Shown: positions 6,419 to 14,162, counted from the first letter of the stretch. The stretch is DNA of 18,748 nt from a bacterium (GCA_900299155.1 OMIS01000074.1:1-18748); one strand, 5' to 3'. The notes: generated by a model from the sequence alone, not told the origin. Numbers and translations are program-made.

Positions 6419-7141
6419 ATGGATAATAGTACTGCCCATTCTACTACGTCTACTAGTGCCGTGTCTGCATCATATGTCGATGCATACATGCCGCCTAGTT
6501 CAATACAAACTTCAGCTCCAAGCGTGCCTGCCAGTACATCTGCAAGTGCCGCCATGCCAGGAATGGATAGGGTCTCTATGGCACAACCAGCCGCAAGTAC
6601 TTCTCCTGTACAGCCAGATCCAATCATTCAGTCACCAGATTTGCCACCACTTGAAACCACTCAAACCATGAATGCTACAAGTTCAGCTCCTACCAATTCA
6701 GCAGATTCTGAAGAGTTGGAAGATCAAAATATATTTACGATGTTGGGTGTTAAAGATGGCACCGCAGACCAGCGAGAAACATTCCTTGATGAACTCCAAC
6801 AGGTGATCTGGGAAGATTTCTTGGAGTATGACGTAAAGTTGCTCACCACAAAAGAAGAGCAGATGGAACTGCAAAAAATGATTGCCATGACTGGCGTCAG
6901 TGAGCTAGAAAAACAAGAAAAAATTGTAGTCTACTTAGAAAAATTAATTCCAGATCTTGAGGAAATCATGCTTGAAAAAGCACTTGAACTTAAAGAGGAG
7001 ATGGCTCGCGAGCGTATTAAGAGTTTGCGTGAATTTTATGCAGGCAAAACCGAGCAGTTAGCTAAAATAGATTCAGCTGAATCAATGATGAACGCCGGCA
7101 AATGGAAGTCTGCAGTTACACTACTCAATTCACTTTCATAA
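6419..7141 (+). CDS. Hypothetical protein: Ser/Thr/Ala/Pro-rich N-terminus, helical coiled-coil C-terminus
   Basis: I do not recognise a named family with confidence; it loosely resembles small helical proteins of unknown function (DUF5663-like) common in Patescibacteria, which is an impression from memory. With the start at 6419 it has 240 residues. Residues 1-97 are low complexity and probably disordered, dominated by Ser, Thr, Ala and Pro. Residues 98-240 are charged and helical, rich in Glu, Lys and Leu, with heptad-like spacing around 120-215, and end in a short helix (NAGKWKSAVTLLNSL). There is no signal peptide or membrane segment. The upstream ATG at 6392 would add nine residues, but the extended -10 box lies between the two starts, so I prefer 6419. 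It is 15 nt upstream of mreB on the same strand, suggesting a link to cell shape or wall growth. Confidence 0.75.
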   Translation: MDNSTAHSTTSTSAVSASYVDAYMPPSSIQTSAPSVPASTSASAAMPGMDRVSMAQPAASTSPVQPDPIIQSPDLPPLETTQTMNATSSAPTNSADSEELEDQNIFTMLGVKDGTADQRETFLDELQQVIWEDFLEYDVKLLTTKEEQMELQKMIAMTGVSELEKQEKIVVYLEKLIPDLEEIMLEKALELKEEMARERIKSLREFYAGKTEQLAKIDSAESMMNAGKWKSAVTLLNSLS

Positions 7142-7144
7142 CGG

Positions 7145-7150
7145 TACTAT
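7145..7150 (+). promoter_or_regulatory. Possible -10 box just before mreB
   Basis: TACTAT ends 6 nt before the mreB ATG at 7157, matching the leaderless spacing of stronger promoters here. It matches 4 of 6 consensus positions, and no -35 is visible. mreB may instead be read through from the gene 15 nt upstream. Confidence 0.28.
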
Positions 7151-7156
7151 ATAGGC

Positions 7157-8128
7157 ATGTCTATCTTTTATTTTGATGTGGGTTCCACGATGGTGCGTGT
7201 CATGCACGGTGAGACCGTGGTATGGCAAGAACCGAGTTGTATTGCGGTGCATCGGGCGACTGATGAGGTAGTGGCAGTGGGTAATGGTGCCTACCGATTA
7301 CTAGGGAAAACTACCGAGCATGTTAAGGTTATATTTCCCGTTCAGTATGGTGTAGTTTCAGATCAGCGAGCATACCAGCAGTTATTACAGGCAGTGGCGC
7401 AGCAATTTTCAAAAGAGCGCAGTATCTGGGAAATGGTGCTTGGAGTGCGTGGCAAGTTTGCGCATCTTTCTAGCGTGACTCCCCAAGAGAAAAAAATACT
7501 GTCGACGAGTTTGTCTCAAGTGGGGTTGGGGCGGATGCAGCTGTCAGATCAGATTTTGGCTGCGGCTGCACAGTTACAGCTGGTGGATAAAGGTGGGCAG
7601 AGTTTTTGCATTATTGATATAGGAGGTCAGGTCAGTGAAGTGGCCGTTATAACTGGCCATGAAGTTGTGGCGGTGCGGCGGTTGCGTTGGGGTGGCATTC
7701 ACTGTACTGAGCTGATCCAAGAAACAATCATGCAGCAGCATGAGACTGCGGTCAGTTGGCACACTGCAGAACAAGTCAAAAAAGAGCTGGGGGAAGTGAG
7801 TGCAGATGGCAAAGTGAAACAGCATAAACTTTCGGTTCGTGGCAAAAATCTTTTAACACAACTTGGCAAAACAGTCGTGATTTCAAGTGAAGAATTAAGT
7901 CCTGTCTGTACCAAATTTGCACAAGAAATTGTACAAGCAGTGCAAGTGGTTTTCAGCCATGCACCAGCTGAAGTTGTGACGAGCTGTCTGGAACAAGGTA
8001 TTTTCGTAGTGGGTGGTGGTGCAGCGCTGAAGGGGTTGCCAGGATATTTACAGCGGCAGTTATCTGCAGAAGTTTGCGTCCCACCAGAGCCTGAACTTAC
8101 TGTGCTGCGTGGATTGGCGGTAGCATGA
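7157..8128 (+). CDS. mreB: MreB-like rod shape-determining actin homologue (divergent)
   Basis: A 323-residue bacterial actin that would polymerise under the inner membrane and organise lateral wall synthesis. MreB landmarks can be followed along its length: phosphate-1 loop DVGST (7-11), WQEPSCIAV (23-31), VIFPVQYGVVSD (58-69), phosphate-2 loop DIGGQVSE (154-161), LSVRGKNLL (225-233) and adenosine motif VVGGGAALKGL (284-294). It is unusual at the active site. The conserved I-E-E-P-M-A-A-A is here LSDQILAAAA (129-138), and the G-G-G-T-T-E of the phosphate-2 loop is G-G-Q-V-S-E. The usual catalytic Glu and Thr are thus replaced by Asp/Gln and Val/Ser, which may weaken or change nucleotide hydrolysis. 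It overlaps mreC by 4 nt (ATGA), so they are translationally coupled, and position in an mreBCD-PBP2 cluster supports the call. Confidence 0.88.
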   Translation: MSIFYFDVGSTMVRVMHGETVVWQEPSCIAVHRATDEVVAVGNGAYRLLGKTTEHVKVIFPVQYGVVSDQRAYQQLLQAVAQQFSKERSIWEMVLGVRGKFAHLSSVTPQEKKILSTSLSQVGLGRMQLSDQILAAAAQLQLVDKGGQSFCIIDIGGQVSEVAVITGHEVVAVRRLRWGGIHCTELIQETIMQQHETAVSWHTAEQVKKELGEVSADGKVKQHKLSVRGKNLLTQLGKTVVISSEELSPVCTKFAQEIVQAVQVVFSHAPAEVVTSCLEQGIFVVGGGAALKGLPGYLQRQLSAEVCVPPEPELTVLRGLAVA

Positions 8129-8913
8129 TGCAGAAGTTTTTGCCTACACCAAAAGCGATGCAGTCTCGGCAAATTGTGGGACTCCTCGTGTTGGTAATTA
8201 GCATTTTTATGCTAGAGCGAGTGGGGTGGGCTGCGCGCTTGCAAGAGCAAACCGTGACTTGGTTGCAGCCAATTGAGTTTTTTGGGATGCACACGGCTGA
8301 AGTGTTGGAGTTTCCGTTTTATATCATCGAGCATGAACATAAAAACCTGGAAGAAGTGCAGAACTTGAAAAGATCTTATGCCACAGCCCTAGCTAAACTG
8401 AGTGAACTGGAATCAGTGCAGAAAGAAAATGAAGCGTTGCGTGCAGTGATAGCTGCCAGTCCTGGGCATACAGAAAAAAAACGACTAGCTGCCCCAGTGT
8501 TGTCATATGCTTTGACTGCAGTTGCGATGGGTAGTGCCGATGGTGTTTCAGAAGGTGATCTGGTCTATATTTCAGATGTATTGATGGGGCGAATTGTACG
8601 TGTGCAAAAAACACAATCAGAACTAGTTTTATTTTCTGCTCGCGAAGCAGAGCCAGTTTTGGTGCAAACAGAATCTGGGGTGCAAGGCTTATTGGTGGGG
8701 ACAGGAAAGCGGACTGAACTTACTCAAGTGCCCGTTCAGCTCACGATTAGCCCTGGTGAGCGCATCACAACTGTGGGGCAACAAGGCATCCCTCCTGGCC
8801 AGTTCGTGGGTATTGTGGCTTCGGTGGCACAACCATCCACAGCTCCTACCCAGACTGCGGTTATTGACCAGCTCCAATCATTTTATACAGTACCAGTAGT
8901 GGAAATTAGGTAG
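8125..8913 (+). CDS. mreC: Rod shape-determining protein MreC
   Basis: A 262-residue single-pass inner-membrane protein of the elongation complex. A short cytoplasmic N-terminus is followed by a membrane anchor at about 17-32, a coiled coil at about 68-110 (heptads of Leu with Glu/Lys), and a beta-rich extracytoplasmic domain at 120-262. The MreC signatures GSADGVSEGDLVYISDVLMGRI (136-157) and GIPPGQFVGIV (221-231) are clear. MreC links MreB inside to PBP2 outside and activates the transpeptidase. The start codon overlaps the mreB stop (ATGA); a second ATG directly follows at 8128 and could serve equally. Length is within the normal range, and it is followed by mreD after 1 nt. Confidence 0.92.
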   Translation: MMQKFLPTPKAMQSRQIVGLLVLVISIFMLERVGWAARLQEQTVTWLQPIEFFGMHTAEVLEFPFYIIEHEHKNLEEVQNLKRSYATALAKLSELESVQKENEALRAVIAASPGHTEKKRLAAPVLSYALTAVAMGSADGVSEGDLVYISDVLMGRIVRVQKTQSELVLFSAREAEPVLVQTESGVQGLLVGTGKRTELTQVPVQLTISPGERITTVGQQGIPPGQFVGIVASVAQPSTAPTQTAVIDQLQSFYTVPVVEIR

Positions 8914-8914
8914 T

Positions 8915-9388
8915 ATGTTGCTGACATTTTTACAAACAATTCTCAAAATCTTGGTCTTCGCACTGCTATTTTCAGTGGAAATTAGTGTGGCAATTCCGAT
9001 TGTCTCGCTGGTATTTATATTTTCTGTGGTGGACCGAGAACGACCGATGAGCCAAGTTTTCTTGGCACTCGCAAGTAGTTTAATCATCAGTAGTTTCATC
9101 TCACTTTCTTGGAGTGTGGTGTTGTTGCTCCTGGGGTTGGCTTGGCTTGTTGTGCAGTACCTCCCAAATTTCTCACCGCAAAAATTGACTGCGCAAAATA
9201 TAATCCTCGTGGTGAGTGTGCTGATGGGCACAATTCTAGCCAGCCTTTCTAGATTGACGTTTAATTATAAAACTGCCCTGTATACAGTACTTTTTATTGG
9301 GATAGCGGTGCTGCTGAGCAGAGTATTGGTGCCACGCCGAATGCGGCACTCGGTTATCAATTGGATTGCTCCGCAAAAAGCAGCATAA
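8915..9388 (+). CDS. mreD: Rod shape-determining membrane protein MreD
   Basis: A 157-residue, very hydrophobic protein with about four or five membrane helices (roughly residues 5-38, 48-66, 68-84, 96-112 and 120-140) and a short basic C-terminal tail. The sequence itself is weakly conserved, as is usual for MreD; the identification comes mainly from topology, length and its place between mreC and the PBP2 gene. MreD is part of the elongation complex with MreB and MreC. The start follows the mreC TAG by a single base, with a weak AGG four bases before it; its stop is 5 nt from the PBP2 start used here. All four genes therefore appear to be one transcript. Confidence 0.8.
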   Translation: MLLTFLQTILKILVFALLFSVEISVAIPIVSLVFIFSVVDRERPMSQVFLALASSLIISSFISLSWSVVLLLLGLAWLVVQYLPNFSPQKLTAQNIILVVSVLMGTILASLSRLTFNYKTALYTVLFIGIAVLLSRVLVPRRMRHSVINWIAPQKAA

Positions 9389-9393
9389 ATACG

Positions 9394-11460
9394 ATGTTAG
9401 TGCGTACGACGATTCAACTCCGCATGTTTGTGCTCATGGGACTGGCCCTCATCAGTGGCGTGGTGATGGTGGTGCGACTATTTCATTTGCAGGTCTTGGC
9501 AGGGGAGTCATATACAAAGCTCGTGGATGCAAATCGTTTTTTTACCGTGCCGTTGCCCAAAGAGCGGGGAGTCTTAATGGATCGGTATGGGAATCAACTG
9601 GTCTTTAATGAAGCCACCTATTTGCAGAGAAAACACCCTGACAAACTCTATGATGAGGTGGTGCCGATTACGCGTGAAGCGGCGTTACCTCTGCTGGCCA
9701 CTGATTCAGCACAGGTAGTCATTGCCTCTACCCGCTGGTATCCACTCGGAGCTACCGCAGCGCATATTTTAGGGTACACAGGGCCAGTTACTGCAGATGA
9801 TATTAAAGCCAACGCCCATTTGAAACCAAATGAGGTAATCGGTAAGTTCGGGTTGGAGCGGGCATATGATGATTTGCTCACAGGACTCAGTAGTAGGCAA
9901 GTTTATGAAATCACCGCACTGGGTAAGAAAAACCGCTTGCTGCGTACAGAGCTCGGCAAACCAGGCAGTTCTCTCACCACCACCCTTGATCCATTTCTGA
10001 TGACCATCGCGCAAAAAGCCATGGGCACCCATACAGGTGCGGTGGTGATCCAGGATGCACAAACGGGTGCAGTGCTGGCGCTGCTCAGTACTCCCAGCTT
10101 TGATCCAAACATCATGAGCAAACGGGAAAGTGATCCTGCAAAAGAAAAGGAACGACGCACGCTGGTAAGCGAGTTTTTCACCAATCCCAAACAACTTTTC
10201 TTTAATCGGGCAATTGGTGGCGCATATCCACCCGGTTCTGTGTTTAAGCTAGTGACTGCGATGAGTGGCCTCGAATCTGGCAAGCTCGATACTACTACCA
10301 CGGTGCAGGACGAAGGAATTTTGAAAGTAGGTGAGTATTCATATTCTAATTGGTATTTTTCTCAGTATGGCCGCACCGAAGGAACTATTTCTCTGCAACG
10401 AGCCATCGCTCGCAGTAATGACATTTATTTTTATAAAGCAGCAGAGTGGATGGGTCCAGATAAGCTAGCTGAGTTTGCGCGACTGTTTGGGTACGGCAAT
10501 AAAACAGGAATCGAACTTCCTGGTGAAGTGGCAGGATTTGTCCCGACACCCGCTTGGAAAGAAGAGCAGCAAGGCGAAAAGTGGTTTTTGGGAAATAGCT
10601 ATCACTTTGGCATTGGGCAAGGGGATTTGTTGGTGACACCGCTCCAGGTTTCTCAAGTTTCACAGACGATTGCCAATCACGGTGTGGTGTGTCAGCCGTC
10701 ACTGCTGGCCATGGATGCCAAGCAGTGCAGAAGTTTGGGCATGAAAGAAGAAAATCTGGAAGCGGTGGTGGCAGGTATGATCTATGCTTGCAGTGCAGGT
10801 GGGACTGCGTTCCCATTTTTCCCTTGGAATACAAAAATGGCTGAATTAGGCGCAGCCGGGACAGCGTACCAGCGGCTGGGGATGGGTTCGGTGGCGTGTA
10901 AAACTGGGACAGCAGAGTTTGGGGCAAACACTGCTCAGAATAAAAAGAAAACACATGGTTGGTTTACGATGGCGGTCAGTACGCAGGGGGTATTGAGTAG
11001 TCCCGCAGCATCAACCGCAGCGGCATTATGGAAACCAGAAGCTGTGACGGCAATCGGGAATACTGCTGGTCCTGCTACAGCTGCCAGTCCGAGCTCGACG
11101 CAAATTGGAGTAACTGCCAGTATTGTAGCTGATGGTTCAGATACTTCAGCTGAGGGTAGTAGTGTGAAGAGTGGCGCACCTGCTTCAAGTTCTGCTGCGC
11201 TTGCTGAGAGTGTGGCGCGGCGAGAAACCCATTTGCCAGAGTATGGCGACTACGCCACTTGGATTCATGAATTGGAGAAAAATAAATTCCCAGAAATGAT
11301 AACGATCACGGTGCTGGTGGAGAGTGATGAAGCTAATCCATACCGTGAGGGGAGCCGTGATGCAGCACCTGTGGCAAAAACAATTGTGGACTGGATGTTT
11401 GGCAAACCGCTGCAGGCCGCACAACCTGTGGCACCACCACCGGGCGCGGTGGCAGAGTAG
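9394..11460 (+). CDS. mrdA: Penicillin-binding protein 2 (elongation transpeptidase)
   Basis: A class B penicillin-binding protein that cross-links new peptidoglycan during side-wall growth. Residues are counted from ATG 9394 (688 aa); a TTG at 9361 in the same frame lies inside mreD and is less likely. The order is: membrane anchor about 10-30, pedestal motif ERGVLMDRYGN (57-67), YPLGATAAHILGY (116-128), active-site SVFK with Ser282 and Lys285, SND (341-343) and KTGT (503-506). These are the three classic transpeptidase motifs. After the beta-strand HGWFTMAV (521-528) there is an Ala/Ser/Thr-rich insertion up to about residue 624, then the chain resumes with ITITVLVE (636-643). That insertion is unusual for the fold. 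The tail is Pro/Ala-rich. It is the last gene of the mreBCD cluster and converges on the next gene. Confidence 0.93.
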   Translation: MLVRTTIQLRMFVLMGLALISGVVMVVRLFHLQVLAGESYTKLVDANRFFTVPLPKERGVLMDRYGNQLVFNEATYLQRKHPDKLYDEVVPITREAALPLLATDSAQVVIASTRWYPLGATAAHILGYTGPVTADDIKANAHLKPNEVIGKFGLERAYDDLLTGLSSRQVYEITALGKKNRLLRTELGKPGSSLTTTLDPFLMTIAQKAMGTHTGAVVIQDAQTGAVLALLSTPSFDPNIMSKRESDPAKEKERRTLVSEFFTNPKQLFFNRAIGGAYPPGSVFKLVTAMSGLESGKLDTTTTVQDEGILKVGEYSYSNWYFSQYGRTEGTISLQRAIARSNDIYFYKAAEWMGPDKLAEFARLFGYGNKTGIELPGEVAGFVPTPAWKEEQQGEKWFLGNSYHFGIGQGDLLVTPLQVSQVSQTIANHGVVCQPSLLAMDAKQCRSLGMKEENLEAVVAGMIYACSAGGTAFPFFPWNTKMAELGAAGTAYQRLGMGSVACKTGTAEFGANTAQNKKKTHGWFTMAVSTQGVLSSPAASTAAALWKPEAVTAIGNTAGPATAASPSSTQIGVTASIVADGSDTSAEGSSVKSGAPASSSAALAESVARRETHLPEYGDYATWIHELEKNKFPEMITITVLVESDEANPYREGSRDAAPVAKTIVDWMFGKPLQAAQPVAPPPGAVAE

Positions 11461-11474
11461 TAAGGCTTGATACT

Positions 11475-12077
11475 TTATTTAGTAAATCTTAATGAAGTCA
11501 TAATGTCCTGGACATCTGCCTCAGCTTGAGTATCATCAACGGGTACAACTGCTGTAATCATCCAAAATCTGGAATCCTTTAGAAAACGTAGAGTGATTAC
11601 TTTTTGATCACCTTCAGGATATTCTTTGGTGGGACGTGCAGTATGCCAGTCTTTGAGAGCTTTAATTCCTTGGATATTCAAATTTTCTTCATTTTTTATA
11701 TAGGTATAAGTTTGAGTGAGGTCAGTTATTACTTTTCCAGATACATCCTTTGGATTTTGCTTTGTGATCTCAAATATTAAAGTATCGTCTGTATCAGATT
11801 TGAGTGAAAGTACTCCATCTTGGTCATACATCATTTTGTAATTACTTGGATATGAGATTTCGTATCCAAATTGTGCATTTGAATGTTTCTGCCAATTGTT
11901 TGTTTGTGAATTTGATTTTGTGACTGTAGGTGTATTGGTAGGTTTTTCATTTCCTGAAACAGGTGATGTTTCTAGCCTCTGAGAATTTTGTATCTTTGAA
12001 GTTTTTGAATAGTTAACAAATGAAAACCCTCCGATCAGTAGAATGAAAAGTAGTAACAATAGAATATTTTTATTCAT
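11475..12077 (-). CDS. Membrane-anchored extracytoplasmic protein, PsbP-like domain (putative)
   Basis: A 200-residue protein with an N-terminal hydrophobic segment (residues 4-22) after a short basic start, then a Ser/Thr/Asn-rich linker (about 24-60), then a folded domain (62-200). There is no lipobox cysteine, so it is probably anchored by an uncleaved signal segment or cut by signal peptidase I. The domain opens with AQFGYEISYP (residues 68-77), an element typical of small extracytoplasmic domains in the PsbP/MOG1-like group, and has alternating beta-strands with a final helix. That family link is by motif only; function is unknown. A TATACT box ends 9 nt before the ATG. The gene is A+T-rich, and its stop is 14 nt from the convergent mrdA stop. 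Confidence 0.75.
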   Translation of the reverse strand: MNKNILLLLLFILLIGGFSFVNYSKTSKIQNSQRLETSPVSGNEKPTNTPTVTKSNSQTNNWQKHSNAQFGYEISYPSNYKMMYDQDGVLSLKSDTDDTLIFEITKQNPKDVSGKVITDLTQTYTYIKNEENLNIQGIKALKDWHTARPTKEYPEGDQKVITLRFLKDSRFWMITAVVPVDDTQAEADVQDIMTSLRFTK

Positions 12078-12086
12078 AATTCAGAC

Positions 12087-12092
12087 AGTATA
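12087..12092 (-). promoter_or_regulatory. Possible -10 box of the anchored-protein gene
   Basis: The minus strand reads TATACT (5 of 6 consensus), 9 nt before the ATG at 12077. There is no clear -35. The spacing fits the short or absent leaders seen elsewhere in the window. Confidence 0.38.
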
Positions 12093-12115
12093 TAGTACTT
12101 TAATTGGAGAAGATA

Positions 12116-13447
12116 TTATTTAGTTAACTTCCGCCGCTCACCGTCCCAATAACTCCCGCGCCGACAGAGTAGTTTCTCAGCATCTTCAGGGTGTGCCATC
12201 AGTTCCGCAATCGCGATTTCAAGTAACAGTGTATTCTGAGAACCTTTGACGAGCAAAATGTCATCTTTTTGGAGTTGGTTTCGCAAGTAGCGTGCAGCTT
12301 GAGCGGCGCTTGGGAACCACTGGGTGTGGACTTTAGCTGCTTGCAAAATAGGCAGTGCATATTCTTTCATCAATGGTCCAACGAGTACTGCGCTGTCCAA
12401 AACTTTGGCGGCTGTCTTGGCCACACGCTCATGGTCCTCTGCTGCTACAGACCCCAGTTCCCGCATATCTCCCAGGAGTGCCAGTTTGCGTTTTGCAGGC
12501 AGCTCACTCAGTAATTCTAAGAAATCCACCATCGGTTGGGCAGACGCATTGTATGAACTATCCAAAATAGTCGCACCATTGAGGGCAGGGATCAAAGAGG
12601 CGCGCCCAGCTGGCAGCTTGAAGTTTTTCTCCAGCAATTTTGCAGCTTTATATGGCGAAATACCCAGATGTTGTGCCACACAGAGTGCTGCCCCAAAAGT
12701 ATGTCCAAAGTGTGGAGGCAGGAGGTACTCGGTAAAATGTACAGTCACTTTCTCTTCTGTAGTTTTGAAAACGAACCACGTGCCATCTTTGGCCCAGCGC
12801 ACAGACTCAATTTGAATATCAGCTACTGTGCTTTTACCAAACGTCATGATCTTGGCGCTAGTGGGAACAGCATATTCCAACAACACGCGCTTGTCGGCAT
12901 TCAGCACTGCTAGTCCATTTTCTGGAAGAGAGCGGGTGAGTTTGCCTTTTTCTGCAGCGATGAGTTCCACCAGTGCGGCTCGGCGATCTTCAGTTTCAGG
13001 AGGAATTAACGGATCAAATGTCTCAGAGTGAACCGCATCTACACTGGTGAAGATGCCGATTTCAGGTTGGAGTACCGTCAAAAGATAGCCCATGTTTTTG
13101 GGTGGATGCGGACTATCAATGCCCATTTCCACGATGTAGAACTCATATTTTTCCCAGTTGGTGAGGAGTTTGAGTGGGGCGAGCGCAGCGAGCCTCAACC
13201 AATCAATGAGTGAAAAACTGTGCGGGGTCAGTCCGAGGATATTGAGCGGGATCCCAGATTCAGAGTTGGCTTTACGTCCTACTTTAATGGTGTACTTTTC
13301 TTGCAAAACTGCGGCTACAGCTTCCATGGTGCTGCTTTTCCCTGCACTCCCTGTGATACCTATACTGCGAGGTTTGATTTTCCACAGCTGTACTTTTGCC
13401 AGCAGGCGGAAGTAGTGGAGAAGGAGGAAGGAGATGAGGGGTTTCAT
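12116..13447 (-). CDS. murF: MurF-type UDP-MurNAc-tripeptide D-alanyl-D-alanine ligase
   Basis: A 443-residue Mur ligase, most like MurF, which adds D-Ala-D-Ala to the peptidoglycan precursor in the cytosol. Seen in order: a hydrophobic N-terminal stretch (about 3-16), P-loop ITGSAGKSST (31-40), NSESGIPLNIL (61-71), VEMGID (106-111), TSVDAVHSETF (134-144), a likely carbamylated lysine at 167, LNAD (182-185), PAGR (279-282), DSSYNASAQPM (296-306) and LLGDMRELG (324-332), close to the MurF form LGDM-x-ELG. The chain reaches the P-loop after only 30 residues, so the usual N-terminal UDP-binding domain of MurF (about 80 residues) is absent and replaced by a short hydrophobic segment. The start overlaps the stop of the upstream gene (ATGA). 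MurF is preferred over MurE from the YNA and GDM motifs. Confidence 0.87.
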   Translation of the reverse strand: MKPLISFLLLHYFRLLAKVQLWKIKPRSIGITGSAGKSSTMEAVAAVLQEKYTIKVGRKANSESGIPLNILGLTPHSFSLIDWLRLAALAPLKLLTNWEKYEFYIVEMGIDSPHPPKNMGYLLTVLQPEIGIFTSVDAVHSETFDPLIPPETEDRRAALVELIAAEKGKLTRSLPENGLAVLNADKRVLLEYAVPTSAKIMTFGKSTVADIQIESVRWAKDGTWFVFKTTEEKVTVHFTEYLLPPHFGHTFGAALCVAQHLGISPYKAAKLLEKNFKLPAGRASLIPALNGATILDSSYNASAQPMVDFLELLSELPAKRKLALLGDMRELGSVAAEDHERVAKTAAKVLDSAVLVGPLMKEYALPILQAAKVHTQWFPSAAQAARYLRNQLQKDDILLVKGSQNTLLLEIAIAELMAHPEDAEKLLCRRGSYWDGERRKLTK

Positions 13448-14088
13448 TTATTTTTTTTGTCAAATATATCCATTACGGCAGATGACACTCTTTCCCAAAT
13501 TGATGGCTTGTAAGTTTCATATTCATGCCGCTGTCTTGGTTCGGGTCGCATAGGCATACGGTAGGGGTTTCCGCTAGCTCCAGTAAGTTCATCAAATTTT
13601 TGTTGTCTAGATTTATGTCGCTGCAGAAAATGTTTTTGATTAATTGGTTTAGACTGCTGCTGATAAGGTACATGTAATTTTTCTATATTAAAATTAGGAT
13701 CTAATGTACGTATCTGCTCCTGAATTGTACGTAGAAGTTCACTATACGTATCAACTTCTTGCTGTATTCCTGTAATTATTTGTTTAAGTTCACTATGCCC
13801 ATCCACTTTGGGTTGTACTGCTTCAGTGGTGAGCAGGTCTTTAATTTTTTGTAGAAGTTTTCTACTACGCCCCTCTACTGCGTGCTGTGCTTCTTTAGTA
13901 GTGTATAGCCCTAACTGCTCCCTCAAATTACGAAGCGCTAAAGTCGCATTCTTATATTCATGCACAAGCGCTTCAATATACTGTTCAGTCTCTGTCGTTG
14001 AGGCGCCATCCCTCAGCGGTATTAATTTCCCATCTGTATCTATAACAACCATTAGTGCTTGTGGTTCTGGGCGGGCAGTCTCATGCAT
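13444..14088 (-). CDS. Hypothetical coiled-coil protein coupled to murF
   Basis: I do not recognise this 214-residue protein. After a short N-terminal beta-like element (LMVVIDTDGKLIPLRDG, 12-28) it is helical and charged, with likely coiled coil around residues 34-62 and 70-130. A basic, Gln/Lys/Arg-rich segment follows (about 140-190), and the C-terminus is amphipathic (SIWERVSSAVMDIFDKKNK, 196-214). There is no membrane segment. The stop TGA overlaps the murF start codon as ATGA, so translation of murF is probably coupled to this gene, suggesting a role in the same pathway or complex; that is inference. The start at 14088 has no Shine-Dalgarno; only weak -10-like sequences (CATACT, TACTAC) lie 8-10 nt upstream. 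Confidence 0.7.
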   Translation of the reverse strand: MHETARPEPQALMVVIDTDGKLIPLRDGASTTETEQYIEALVHEYKNATLALRNLREQLGLYTTKEAQHAVEGRSRKLLQKIKDLLTTEAVQPKVDGHSELKQIITGIQQEVDTYSELLRTIQEQIRTLDPNFNIEKLHVPYQQQSKPINQKHFLQRHKSRQQKFDELTGASGNPYRMPMRPEPRQRHEYETYKPSIWERVSSAVMDIFDKKNK

Positions 14089-14162
14089 ATCTAGATGTAG
14101 TATGAACTGTTTTGCTAATTAATGCTGCTGGCATAAGTGAACAAAATTTATATGTAGGTGTA

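Noticed and set aside
7699..8172. 157-codon open frame on the minus strand across mreB
   Set aside because: It lies fully opposite the well-supported mreB and mreC start, has a Cys/Thr/Ser-rich composition typical of antisense frames, and shows no start signal.
9361..9393. TTG start giving PBP2 eleven extra residues
   Set aside because: The TTG is inside mreD, the extra residues are not typical before the membrane anchor, and the ATG at 9394 follows the mreD stop by 5 nt as expected in this operon.
9769..10301. Two overlapping minus-strand frames (141 and 132 codons) inside mrdA
   Set aside because: Both are shadows of the PBP2 coding sequence in other frames, with no recognisable domains.
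10385..10954. 189-codon open frame on the minus strand across mrdA
   Set aside because: It covers the transpeptidase motifs of PBP2 on the other strand, is Pro/Leu/Ser-rich without any recognisable domain, and has no promoter or ribosome binding site.
12324..12815. 163-codon plus-strand frame opposite murF
   Set aside because: Antisense to conserved Mur ligase motifs; composition rich in Ser, Ala and Cys with no coherent domain.
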